64,000 nucleotides of DNA. It comes from Jeotgalibacillus marinus (lineage in GTDB: Bacteria > Bacillota > Bacilli > Bacillales > Jeotgalibacillaceae). Position numbers and translations under genes: made by a program. The notes under the pieces are model-generated. The model searched no databases and had not been told where the DNA came from. It saw only the letters and a program-made list of their open reading frames with translations. The stretch lies in assembly GCF_040801915.1 (NCBI RefSeq), contig NZ_JBFMIA010000005.1:62001-126000 (forward strand), given 5' to 3'. The stretch's first letter is position 1, and each line of letters opens with the position of its first letter. Of the stretch, positions 1 through 7,780 are shown piece by piece.

Positions 1-951
1 TGCTTGGTCACCATCGTCACCTTCTCTTGCTGTGCCACCTTTTATATTCGTTTTAGCTCCCTGATCAAGATCTAACCGAAGAAATGACTCGCCTTTATCA
101 CCTGATTCACGGTGCCATGTCCGAAACTCATCATCATTTACTTCTTCTTCACCAGAGGCTTTTTCTTCAATTTCATCATCATTCACTAAAGGGTCACAGC
201 GCTTTAAATCATCAAAAGTTAAGCTCTTTTCCCACTCTTCCATCACCCCTTCTGGCAAATGAAAGTACTCATTTAACATATCCTTTGCTACCACCTCGTC
301 GAGCATTTCAATTAACTCTTCGCTAATTGACGCGATTTGTGCTGTTGACTTAGCATCAAAAGTACGTTGAATTTGTTGGTTAATAAAAGGCTTTGCTTGA
401 TCAATCAACGGATGTATACTTGGCCAGTCATCAATCGGTGATCGTGCGTGTAGTAATAGGTAAAGTAGATTAAATAACGCATCTGTCGGAACCCCTTTTA
501 CGACATGGACTTTAAGTTGAGATTCGAAATAGTGCGTGTATAATCTTCTGCGAACCTCGAACGCTCGTTTTGTACCTGGACGTAAACGCATAATTTCTTC
601 TTCAACTCTTGCGTCTTCAACCATCATAAAAAATTGTTTCGAGAACGATTTTATTGATGTTTTTTTCGTAAAGGTTAGATACTTATTCACTTCTTTCACA
701 TCTGTAAATCGATTTGTTCCTATCGCACGTAAGTAAATGTCTGATTTTAGCCCTAAAAACTCATCGATAGGATTTCGGTGATCCCAAAAATGACTAACAA
801 CAATTTTATTGTTTGGTTGATCAAAGTAGCTTAGTGGTCCATAGTCAACATCCATTTCTTTTTCTTTCGTCAACGTTTTCGCTAAATCGATCAATTCCAT
901 CAATAGGAATGAATTTACATTTTCATCATTAAATTGAATGAAACGCTGCAT
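1..951 (-). CDS. yojO: VWA-domain protein, YojO/NorD type (3' part outside window)
   Basis: The 317 visible residues start at an ATG at 951 after a GAGGATGA ribosome site and stay open to the left edge, so the C-terminus is missing. The visible part is an acidic, mostly helical region (MQRFIQFNDENVNSF at the start) without TM segments. The VWA domain expected in this family would lie in the missing part. It starts 12 bp after a MoxR-type ATPase. The MoxR AAA+ plus VWA pair matches B. subtilis yojN-yojO and the NorQ/NorD pairs, which act as metal-insertion or complex-activation chaperones. The substrate here is unknown. Family assignment rests on gene order and overall resemblance rather than on the diagnostic domain. 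Confidence 0.65.
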   Translation of the reverse strand, partial: MQRFIQFNDENVNSFLLMELIDLAKTLTKEKEMDVDYGPLSYFDQPNNKIVVSHFWDHRNPIDEFLGLKSDIYLRAIGTNRFTDVKEVNKYLTFTKKTSIKSFSKQFFMMVEDARVEEEIMRLRPGTKRAFEVRRRLYTHYFESQLKVHVVKGVPTDALFNLLYLLLHARSPIDDWPSIHPLIDQAKPFINQQIQRTFDAKSTAQIASISEELIEMLDEVVAKDMLNEYFHLPEGVMEEWEKSLTFDDLKRCDPLVNDDEIEEKASGEEEVNDDEFRTWHRESGDKGESFLRLDLDQGAKTNIKGGTAREGDDGDQA

Positions 952-963
952 ACAAAGTCATCC

Positions 964-1863
964 TCACTCAAAAATCGTTTCTGCTACATTTCGTATAGCA
1001 GCTTTTTCTCGTTCGTCTTCAACTTTATCAATTAAGCCTCGTTGAATCGCACGTAACGGTGGTAAGTAAACGGCTAAATCACATGTATCAAGTAAAGCTC
1101 GAATGGATGCAGCTTCTTCTGCTACTTGACCATTTTGAACTTGTGTTAGTAAGTCTTCTGATAACTGCACAAATCGTGTAATTACTTGTTGGTCTTCTAG
1201 CTTACTCTGAGATTCAATGACCTTTTTTAATGTCTCACCTTGTATATAGGGAACATCAATGACGATAAAACGATTTTTTAACGCTTCATTTAATGGCACT
1301 GTACCTACATATCCTTCATTGATGGCCGCAATGACGCCAAATCCGTCTTGTGCTTTAACCACTTCATTTGTAAATGGATTTGTTATCGTTCTACGATAAT
1401 CGAGCACTCCATTTAAAATAGGTAATGTTTCAGGCTTAGCCATGTTAATTTCATCGATGTATAATAACTGGCCTTTCTTCATTGCTTGTATGACCGGGCC
1501 TTCAACAAATACAATTACAGCGTTACCGTCAACTTGTTCAATTGTTTTATAGCCAAGCATCGCTTCAGCATCAAGGTCAACCGAACAGTTAATGCTGTAC
1601 ATGGGTTGAGAAAACACTTCACTGAGTGATTCAGCTAGCTTTGTTTTCCCTGAACCAGTCGGTCCTTTTAACAACACATTTTTTCCGAGTGAAAGACCAA
1701 TCACAGCATCTTCCATAATTGATGCATCCTCTGACGTATAACCACCTACACCAACACGTGGCAAATCCTCTTCTGAATAAGTCTTTTTACGATCGTTTAT
1801 GGTTTGTTGAATGGTTTGTGGTAATTGTTCAATAAGAACCTTCATAAATTCGTTCATCCTCAC
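964..1863 (-). CDS. yojN: MoxR-family AAA+ ATPase (YojN/NorQ type)
   Basis: Cytoplasmic AAA+ ATPase of 299 codons. The Walker A motif GPTGSGKT lies near residue 66, Walker B is in LLYIDEINMAKPE, and an arginine-finger region follows in NEALKNRFIVIDVP. MoxR proteins work with VWA partners to remodel or activate target complexes, and such a partner follows 12 bp downstream. The start is uncertain. The longest frame begins at a GTG (1863) without a clear ribosome site, while ATGs at 1857 and 1845 follow a GTGAGGA stretch. About 290-299 aa fits the family. Confidence 0.85.
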   Translation of the reverse strand: MRMNEFMKVLIEQLPQTIQQTINDRKKTYSEEDLPRVGVGGYTSEDASIMEDAVIGLSLGKNVLLKGPTGSGKTKLAESLSEVFSQPMYSINCSVDLDAEAMLGYKTIEQVDGNAVIVFVEGPVIQAMKKGQLLYIDEINMAKPETLPILNGVLDYRRTITNPFTNEVVKAQDGFGVIAAINEGYVGTVPLNEALKNRFIVIDVPYIQGETLKKVIESQSKLEDQQVITRFVQLSEDLLTQVQNGQVAEEAASIRALLDTCDLAVYLPPLRAIQRGLIDKVEDEREKAAIRNVAETIFE

Positions 1864-2065
1864 TAGTTAGATCATATTTTCTGTAATGCTTTATTTTAAC
1901 GTGACAATGGTTAGACAAGCAACTCTTTCAGGTTCATTCTTTTTTTCAACGTGTATATACAGCGGGTTATGTTATCGCTTACCACAACAGATGACAAAAT
2001 GGATTTTTAGAAGTAAAATGAAGTTTGGTAAAAATGAAGTTTGAGAAAGGAGAGAAAAAGAGTTT

Positions 2066-2875
2066 ATGCAATCTATTAGAAGTCGGTGTTCCGCACTTTC
2101 TGAACACCCGTATTTTACGAATATTATCATAGGACTCATTTTACTAAACGCGATTTTAATAGGATTTGAGACGTATACAGGTATCTACGAAAGAAACTTG
2201 GATTTGTTTACATATGCCGACCAGCTATTGCTTTGGGTTTTTACAATTGAAATTTTAATTCGCTTATTAGGTAGTCGCTCATTTAAATCGTTTTTCTCAG
2301 AACCATGGAACATATTTGATTTTTTAATTGTAGCGAGTGGGCATTTACTAGTTGGAGGACATTATGTAACCGTTCTTCGAATCCTGCGTGTACTTCGTGT
2401 ACTTCGTGCGATATCGATTATTCCTTCTTTAAGAAAAATGGTAAATGCTCTTATAGCGACAATACCTTCCATGGGAACGATCATGTTGCTTCTCGGGGTC
2501 TTCTTTTATATTTATGGCGTCATTGGTACAACAATGTTCAAGGAAATTGCACCAGAATATTTCGGCACGCTTCATGCGTCATTTTTAACCCTCTTCCAAG
2601 TTGTCACGCTCGAATCTTGGGCAAGCGGTGTGATGCGTCCAATCATAGCTGAAAGTCCATCTTCGTGGTGGTTTTTTGTCACATTTATATTGTTTGGTAC
2701 ATTCGTCATCTTCAACTTATTTGTTGGGGTTGTTGTGACAAACGTGGAAGAAGCGAATCAAGCGGAGAATCCTTCTCCAACTGAAATAAAGCTTAATCAA
2801 GTACAAGAAGAGCTAGAAGAGATTAAGCAGTTACTACGTGATCAACAAGTTGTTAACCGAACGAAAATTAAATAG
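2066..2875 (+). CDS. ncbA: NaChBac-type voltage-gated sodium channel
   Basis: One six-TM ion-channel subunit of 269 aa, acting as a homotetramer in the membrane. S4 carries four arginines spaced by three (R105, R108, R111, R114 in LRILRVLRVLRAI). The selectivity filter TLESWAS (181-187) matches NaChBac of Bacillus halodurans. The C-terminal tail 238-262 is a predicted coiled coil (EIKLNQVQEELEEIK), typical of the tetramerisation helix. In alkaliphilic bacilli this channel is linked to Na+ re-entry, motility and pH homeostasis. AAAGGAGAG precedes the ATG. It is monocistronic, with a strong hairpin after the stop. Symbol follows the B. pseudofirmus gene. Confidence 0.93.
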   Translation: MQSIRSRCSALSEHPYFTNIIIGLILLNAILIGFETYTGIYERNLDLFTYADQLLLWVFTIEILIRLLGSRSFKSFFSEPWNIFDFLIVASGHLLVGGHYVTVLRILRVLRVLRAISIIPSLRKMVNALIATIPSMGTIMLLLGVFFYIYGVIGTTMFKEIAPEYFGTLHASFLTLFQVVTLESWASGVMRPIIAESPSSWWFFVTFILFGTFVIFNLFVGVVVTNVEEANQAENPSPTEIKLNQVQEELEEIKQLLRDQQVVNRTKIK

Positions 2876-2877
2876 CA

Positions 2878-2925
2878 AAAGGCTGGTTGTGTCATACGAA
2901 ATGTATGCATCAACCAGCCCTTTTT
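2878..2925. terminator. Bidirectional terminator between the Na+ channel and rok
   Basis: GGCTGGTTG (2881-2889) pairs with CAACCAGCC (2911-2919), with a further inner pairing CATAC/GTATG. It is followed by CTTTTT on the + strand and by TTTTGCT on the - strand. It lies between two convergent genes and can serve both. Confidence 0.85.
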
Positions 2926-2934
2926 AAATCACTA

Positions 2935-3405
2935 TTAAGATTCTTTCTCAAAAATATATAATCCACGATCTAGTTTTCGAACTTGTTGGTCTTTGCGTTG
3001 AATTGTTTTCATAAACGTTGTCATATTCGCCACTTTAAAGCCAGTCTCGTTTAAAATATATTCTTGAATTTCTGTTCCTTTTACAGGTTTTAAGCGATCA
3101 CGTAAAATTTTAAATGCAGCCTCATGCATTTGTCTAGATTTTCCTACTTTTTTCGTTTTTAGAATTCGCTTTGCAGCAGGTTGTGGGGTTTGAATGGATT
3201 CATTTGTAAAAGGCGATGAAACGATCTCAACCATCTCAGGTGTGTACAGTGATTGATGTTGTGGATTTTCTAAACCGTTAGCATCAAGTTCACTAAGGCG
3301 CTTCAAGATAAATTGTCTTTCTCTCCTAAACTCTTGAAAAATTCTTTCCTCTGAATCTTGTAGCTGTTCTAAACGAATTTTTAATGCCACTCTTTCAGTA
3401 AACAT
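2935..3405 (-). CDS. rok: Rok-like xenogeneic silencer / DNA-binding repressor
   Basis: A 156-aa protein with the Rok layout. The N-terminal coiled coil (residues 1-45, MFTERVALKIRLEQLQDSEE) closely resembles B. subtilis Rok (MFNEREALRLRLEQL). A variable linker follows, then a C-terminal winged-helix segment (about 93-156) with VANMTTFMKTIQ, matching the IPNMTTFMQSL stretch in Rok. Rok binds AT-rich, often horizontally acquired DNA and represses it, for example competence and antimicrobial genes. It is shorter than B. subtilis Rok (191 aa), mainly in the linker. AAGGGGAG ribosome site, own transcription unit. The AT-rich accessory islands of this window are plausible targets (inference). Confidence 0.8.
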   Translation of the reverse strand: MFTERVALKIRLEQLQDSEERIFQEFRRERQFILKRLSELDANGLENPQHQSLYTPEMVEIVSSPFTNESIQTPQPAAKRILKTKKVGKSRQMHEAAFKILRDRLKPVKGTEIQEYILNETGFKVANMTTFMKTIQRKDQQVRKLDRGLYIFEKES

Positions 3406-3472
3406 GGGATTCTCCCCTTTAAGTTATTTGTCTATACTATTTATTATAATGTTTAAAATTCTAATTGAAAAG

Positions 3473-3507
3473 AAAAAAACTCTAGTTTTAAGAAAAAACT
3501 AGAGTTT
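3473..3507 (-). terminator. Terminator after the 67-aa gene
   Basis: AAACTCTAGTTT (3477-3488) pairs with AAACTAGAGTTT (3496-3507), followed on the - strand by a run of T. It separates the 67-aa gene from rok. Confidence 0.8.
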
Positions 3508-3514
3508 CAAACAA

Positions 3515-3718
3515 TTAGGCATCTTTGAAGTAATCTTTGTAAAACCCTCCCACTTTTCCGCTGTTATCAATAATAAAAACAAACTCATCTGTTTCATTTT
3601 TGACCTCATACGCTTTGCCAACCGTTAGCACGTTATTGACAACATATTTTGCAGCATCATCGTGGACACAAATTACTCTTTTAATGGATGGTCGCTCTTC
3701 CCAGCCTTTATGAATCAT
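3515..3718 (-). CDS. Small conserved Bacillaceae protein, function unknown
   Basis: A 67-aa soluble protein (MIHKGWEERPSIKRVICVHD...) with alternating beta-type segments, no TM and no cysteine pair. The ribosome site GAAGGAGAG lies 6-7 nt before the ATG and a strong terminator follows, so it looks like a real monocistronic gene. It resembles the small DUF6501-type proteins of bacilli, but I cannot confirm this without a search. No function is inferred. Confidence 0.7.
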   Translation of the reverse strand: MIHKGWEERPSIKRVICVHDDAAKYVVNNVLTVGKAYEVKNETDEFVFIIDNSGKVGGFYKDYFKDA

Positions 3719-4193
3719 CCCAATCTCTCCTTCTCATTCAACTAAATGTTTGTGAATTTAAATAATTATTTTGGTGAAGTCATCATTTAATGAACTTGAC
3801 GAATATCTTTTAATCAAATAAAAGTATATCAAGAAACATTACCAGTATCACTGATGGTATCATAAAATAAAAATAAATAAAGTTTCCTTTTGATAATTGA
3901 TGACCAAATTAAGAACTTTTCTATAGATAACGACATTAAAGAGGAATTATGATCAGTGAAATATAAAAAGTAAGGGGCGGAATAATTCGCTCCATCTGAT
4001 CGAAAAGAGTAGAAAGAGAACGCGAGGAGATTTATCAGTTAATGTCAATAATCACCAAAGAATCTAGTGAAATCCCACCATGGAAGCTAATATAATTGAA
4101 TCGTTCTTTCTTCCGATTTGTTGCTGAATGTGAGCAGCTATATTTTGTATTTTGAAGTTAACCTCTCTGCTTTTTGTCGGAGGGTTTTTACTA
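3719..4193. other. Intergenic, no gene recognised
   Basis: AT-rich, with stops in all frames. There is a weak hairpin near 4152-4182 (AACCTCTC / GGAGGGTT) followed by a short T run on the + strand. Nothing else is supportable. Confidence 0.5.
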
Positions 4194-5306
4194 TCACTTT
4201 TTAATAATCTTTGCGCCTGTACTTGCAGCTACATAAATATTACGTTTGCCTCTGCTCGTATTGATCGTGACAACATCGGGGTACGGTTTACCTAAAATCT
4301 CATATTCTAGTCCACCGAATGCACTTGGTGTCAAACTCCAATCACTATTTTTTTTGATCGGCTGAACATCTAATTTATACGTTCGCCATGTGGCAGCAGA
4401 CCCTGGAAGTTGTACATACTCTTTTGGCGGGGTTGGCACGGACCCACTAATCTTTAACGTTTGACCGATGTAAATCAAGTTTGGATCAGATAGTCCGTTT
4501 AATGATACAAGTGCATCTACAGTAGTGTTAAACCTTCGGGCAATGCTACTTAACGTATCTCCACGTTGAACGGTATACGTATAACTAACCTTTAACGTTT
4601 GACCGACATAAATCAAGTTTGGTTCAGATAGTTCGTTTAATGATACAAGTGCATCCACAGTAGTGTTAAACCTTCGGGCAATGCTACTTAACGTATCTCC
4701 ACGTTGAACGGTATACGTATCAACTCCTTCATTTTTAGGTTTTAATCCTAAATACTCCGCAACGCCCTTTGCTATTGCCTCACCAACTGATTTTAAAACT
4801 GCTTCCGATCGCATACGCTTAACATCAATAGTAGAATCCATGAAACCACACTCCGCGAGAATGGCAGGCATTTTTGTTTCACGCAAAACGTGAAAGTTCT
4901 CCGCTTTAATTCCTCGATCATTTAGACCCATCGCTAGTACTAGTTTTGGATGTACTTTATCAGCCAATGCCTTTGATTTAGGATTGTTTGACGCAGGAGT
5001 CATGACATAGGTCTCCGTTCCTGAGTGTGTTCCCCAAGAACCTGTAAATGCGTTTTGATGCACACTCACGAACACATCGGCATTAAAACTGTTTGCTTGA
5101 TTGGTACGAGAAGATAAAGATACGTTTGTCTTTCCTGTCGCATCATCCACACGTAGTTGCTGTGCGTTTTCATACCCATTTAAAAAACTCATGCCAGCTC
5201 GTACGATTTTGTCACTAAAATTCCACTCATACTCTCCGTCTGGTGTTCTTCTTCCAGGGGTTGATCCGTTACCACCATGCCCTGCATCCCATACAATTTT
5301 AGCCAT
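4194..5306 (-). CDS. N-acetylmuramoyl-L-alanine amidase with two LysM domains (endolysin-like)
   Basis: Zn-dependent Amidase_3 domain (residues 1-185) that cleaves the MurNAc to L-Ala bond. DAGHGG holds the Zn-ligand His10, Glu27 is a likely ligand, SVHQNAF holds His83, and AECGF holds the catalytic Glu152. Two LysM domains follow (about 197-242 and 243-288), nearly identical to each other, then a 70-residue C-terminal domain (YVQLPGSAATWRTYKLDVQP...) seen in phage/Bacillus lysins. There is no signal peptide, so release would need a holin or lysis, as for phage endolysins. The ribosome site AAAGGAGTGATAG supports the start. It may be a prophage-derived or mother-cell lysin. No other phage gene is adjacent. 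Confidence 0.9.
   Translation of the reverse strand: MAKIVWDAGHGGNGSTPGRRTPDGEYEWNFSDKIVRAGMSFLNGYENAQQLRVDDATGKTNVSLSSRTNQANSFNADVFVSVHQNAFTGSWGTHSGTETYVMTPASNNPKSKALADKVHPKLVLAMGLNDRGIKAENFHVLRETKMPAILAECGFMDSTIDVKRMRSEAVLKSVGEAIAKGVAEYLGLKPKNEGVDTYTVQRGDTLSSIARRFNTTVDALVSLNELSEPNLIYVGQTLKVSYTYTVQRGDTLSSIARRFNTTVDALVSLNGLSDPNLIYIGQTLKISGSVPTPPKEYVQLPGSAATWRTYKLDVQPIKKNSDWSLTPSAFGGLEYEILGKPYPDVVTINTSRGKRNIYVAASTGAKIIKK
4447..4722 (-). repeat. Near-identical 138-bp tandem repeat (two LysM units)
   Basis: Units 4447-4584 and 4585-4722 differ at only a handful of positions. Each encodes one 46-aa LysM (YTVQRGDTLSSIARRFN... ending GQTLK(V/I)S). The high DNA identity suggests recent duplication or gene conversion. 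Confidence 0.9.
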
Positions 5307-5929
5307 TAACTATCACTCCTTTCTATTATTTTTTATTAGGTTAGGATTCTTATTTAGTTTAATTAGATCCCTATTAATAGTATATTTTCTGACTTTAAAT
5401 CTGTGACTCTATTTGAAGTTTTTAAGCTTTAACACTAATTAAATTTAATTTAGTTACATCTATACAAGTCTTTAGAAAAAACCAAACGATGTGGCGTACA
5501 TCTCTATACCCACACATACAGCACAGGTGATCACCTGCATCCATGGGTTAACGTTTTACTGCCTTTAACCCCTTTCTGCTAAATTAATTGCTTTCCGAGT
5601 TCCTACTATGTAGCAGAATTGTTTTTTAGATCCACCACTAACAACAAAAAATTCACAAAAATCAAGAATTTGCAACATGAAACTATTATCGACCGACAAA
5701 CAGAAGAGTCAAATAAGGCATCTACCACATTCAGCATATTAATAACTTCACAAATGGTTAAAGACGTGAATACGGCGTTTTCAAAAGTAGACCTTCTACT
5801 CGTTTCGTTGGCTCTGGATTAGAAATACTTAGCATTTTAAAAAAACAAGTAGAACAAATGCTTATTTCAGCTTGTCAAAATCAAACCATAGAGCAGAGAA
5901 TGGTTTAAAAAAGAAACTTAACAAAAAAA

Positions 5930-5964
5930 GACACAGCAGTTTTTCTTACTGTGCCTTTTTCTCA
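5930..5964. terminator. Hairpin with flanking T runs
   Basis: CACAG (5932-5936) and CTGTG (5949-5953) form an imperfect stem, followed by CCTTTTTCT on + and by TTTTTTTG on the - strand. It follows the decayed + strand coding stretch. Confidence 0.55.
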
Positions 5965-6162
5965 TTTACTTTGTTTCCACAAAAAGTTCGGGAGGATAAA
6001 AACACGATGCCTAATCCTCCTGCAAGAAGCTACGAATAGGAAGAACACTGTATAATCGCTTTCATATACACTGAACCTCCTTTTCCATTGCTATAAATTC
6101 TTAATTTCGATAATCCTTCAAAAAACAACAAATTTTACATCTTCCCATGTAATGAGAAAAAA

Positions 6163-6190
6163 CATGGTTTCAAAACCATGTCTTATTTTA
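6163..6190. terminator. Bidirectional hairpin terminator
   Basis: ACATGGTT and AACCATGT (6163-6170 / 6175-6182) form a perfect 8-bp stem with loop TCAA. CTTATTTT follows on + and TTTTTTCTC on -. No gene is directly attached. Confidence 0.6.
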
Positions 6191-6228
6191 GGATATAATA
6201 CATTTTTGTGACAATTGAGAATATTCAT

Positions 6229-6257
6229 TGAATAATACGAGCATGACCTGCTATAAT
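6229..6257 (+). promoter_or_regulatory. Sigma-A type promoter of the Sda-like gene
   Basis: -35 TTGAAT (6229-6234), 17-bp spacer, -10 TATAAT (6252-6257), 55 bp before the ATG at 6313. Confidence 0.7.
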
Positions 6258-6312
6258 TTTGTTAATGGAATTATTAGATTATTCCATTATTACTTAAGGG
6301 GGTCGATATTCG

Positions 6313-6447
6313 ATGAAAATTTTAAGTAATGAGCAGTTGGTGGCAGCGTATCGTGATGCAGAAAAGCACGGTGAACAAAACACACAAAATATCTTACGAA
6401 AAGAAATCAAAAAAAGAGGCATACACGCCGTACAAAACAAAAAATGA
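6313..6447 (+). CDS. Sda-like sporulation checkpoint small protein
   Basis: A 44-aa protein (MKILSNEQLVAAYRDAEKHG... EIKKRGIHAVQNKK), too short for most ORF callers. It has AAGGGGGT before the ATG, a good sigma-A promoter upstream and a terminator downstream. The pattern LS-E-L---Y--A ... EIK+R- matches the helical hairpin of Sda (MRKLSDELLIESYFKA...). Sda inhibits the sporulation kinase KinA when replication is disturbed. Length is close to Sda (46 aa). The call rests on pattern resemblance, so another small helical family is possible. Confidence 0.6.
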   Translation: MKILSNEQLVAAYRDAEKHGEQNTQNILRKEIKKRGIHAVQNKK

Positions 6448-6458
6448 TTGACTATATA

Positions 6459-6491
6459 ACATGTAATCCTTATTGGATTGCATGTTTTTTA
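6459..6491 (+). terminator. Terminator of the Sda-like gene
   Basis: ACATGTAATCC (from 6459) pairs with GGATTGCATGT (to 6485) with one mismatch, then a T run. Confidence 0.8.
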
Positions 6492-6627
6492 TTGGATGAA
6501 TGGTACTATTAAGTGAGACAGTACCTTCAAAAGGTGGGCTGTCAAACCAACTACGACACTTCTTCCCAAAATTCTTCGCATGCTGTTTTTCACCCCACCT
6601 TAAAAAGCTAATGATTGTAAACAGCTT

Positions 6628-7488
6628 TTAATCTCTCCCGATCACACGTACTTCTTTTTCAAGGTCAACATCAAATTTATTTTTTACTGTTTTTTGAACG
6701 TGTCTTACTAAATCAAGATAATCTTTGGCAGTCGCCTCGTTTTTATTTACAATAAAGCCAGCGTGTTTAAGTGAAACCTGTGCACCACCTATTTGACTTC
6801 CTTGCAAGCCCGCATCTTGGATTAACTTACCTGCGTAAAAACCTTCTGGGCGCTTAAAAACGCTACCACAAGAAGGGAATTCAAGTGGTTGCTTTGATTC
6901 ACGTAAAAACGTTAGCTCTTCCATTTTTTCGTTGATGCTAGGATAATCACCTTTTTTTAGTTCGAGCTCAACTTCTAAGACAATCCAATCGTTTTTTGGA
7001 ACCGAACTGGATCGATAAGAAAAATTCAAACGATCTGCGTTTAATTTTTTCACTATTCCTTCTTTTGTTAAAACAGTAACGCTTTTACATACATCCTTTA
7101 TTTCTCCACCATAAGCTCCTGCGTTCATAAAAATAGCTCCACCAACACTCCCTGGAATACCACACGCAAATTCAAGACCAGTTAACGATTGATCCCGAGC
7201 CAACTGAGATATTTCAATGATTGGTGCGCCAGCTTGAACGATAATTGTCGTATCTTTGATTGATGATTGAACCAAAGATGTTGTTAGGATAACAAGACCC
7301 TCAATCCCACCGTCTCGAATCAACACGTTGGATCCATTACCTAGAATCATCCACGGTATTTTTTTGTTTTTTGCAAAATCAATTGATTCTTTTAACGAAT
7401 CAATGGTCTTAGGGATGCTCAAATAATCCGCGGGACCACCAATTTTTGTATATGTGTATTCTTTTAAAGATGCATTTTTTAACATCAT
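6628..7488 (-). CDS. murB: UDP-N-acetylenolpyruvoylglucosamine reductase
   Basis: FAD enzyme that reduces UDP-GlcNAc-enolpyruvate to UDP-MurNAc in peptidoglycan synthesis. It has FAD-binding segments ILGNGSNVLI and GIPGSVGGAIFMNAGAYGGE. The catalytic region PSCGSVFKRP carries the proton-donor serine, and a C-terminal HAGFIVN motif is present. At 286 aa without the extra Tyr-loop insertion it is a type II MurB as in Firmicutes. Two ATGs are in tandem (7488, 7485) behind AGGAGGG. It stands alone, not in a mur/dcw cluster, so it may be the second MurB paralog found in several bacilli. Confidence 0.93.
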   Translation of the reverse strand: MMLKNASLKEYTYTKIGGPADYLSIPKTIDSLKESIDFAKNKKIPWMILGNGSNVLIRDGGIEGLVILTTSLVQSSIKDTTIIVQAGAPIIEISQLARDQSLTGLEFACGIPGSVGGAIFMNAGAYGGEIKDVCKSVTVLTKEGIVKKLNADRLNFSYRSSSVPKNDWIVLEVELELKKGDYPSINEKMEELTFLRESKQPLEFPSCGSVFKRPEGFYAGKLIQDAGLQGSQIGGAQVSLKHAGFIVNKNEATAKDYLDLVRHVQKTVKNKFDVDLEKEVRVIGRD

Positions 7489-7780
7489 TTTTCCCTCCTA
7501 AATTTAAACAACGCGACAGTAAAAAAGAATGAAAATGGAAAAAATCCATGCGCCTCGTGTAAAATGAAGTTACCAATGCACGGAGGACGATCATAAGCTA
7601 CTATCACCTTACAACGTTTGAACGTGGAAAACTATTTTCCTCGATAGAATCTTATCATCATTTAAAGTTGTAGAGAAGTAAATTCACCCATAATGTAAAA
7701 ATAGTGATGCTACCTAATTAGGTAGCATCACTATTTTTACATTTATAATCATTATTGCCAATCTCGATTGATATTTACAT
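7489..7780. other. Intergenic with a 46-bp perfect palindrome
   Basis: Holds the murB ribosome site at the left end and the bio operon terminator palindrome (7695-7740). No gene was seen. Confidence 0.6.
7695..7740. terminator. Perfect 46-bp palindrome, terminator of the bio operon
   Basis: The 23-bp arm GTAAAAATAGTGATGCTACC+TAA is followed at once by its exact complement. The ends give an A run before and a T run after the GC part on both strands. It lies 41 bp beyond the bioB stop, so it ends the leftward operon and could also insulate murB. Confidence 0.88.

Larger units (their letters stand above)
5307..6312. other. About 1 kb without a confident gene; decayed coding signal
   Basis: A + strand reading at about 5619-5908 looks like a broken gene. 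A 67-codon frame ends at 5822, and an overlapping frame continues as TRFVGSGLEILSILKK...QVEQ to about 5908. It is followed by a hairpin at 5930-5958 with T run. No family was recognised. Another perfect 8-bp hairpin lies at 6163-6182. The rest is AT-rich and empty. Confidence 0.4.

Noticed and set aside
4145..4185. Terminator of the LysM amidase gene
   Set aside because: The hairpin has a bulge and no T run on the amidase strand; the T run lies on the + strand where no gene precedes it.
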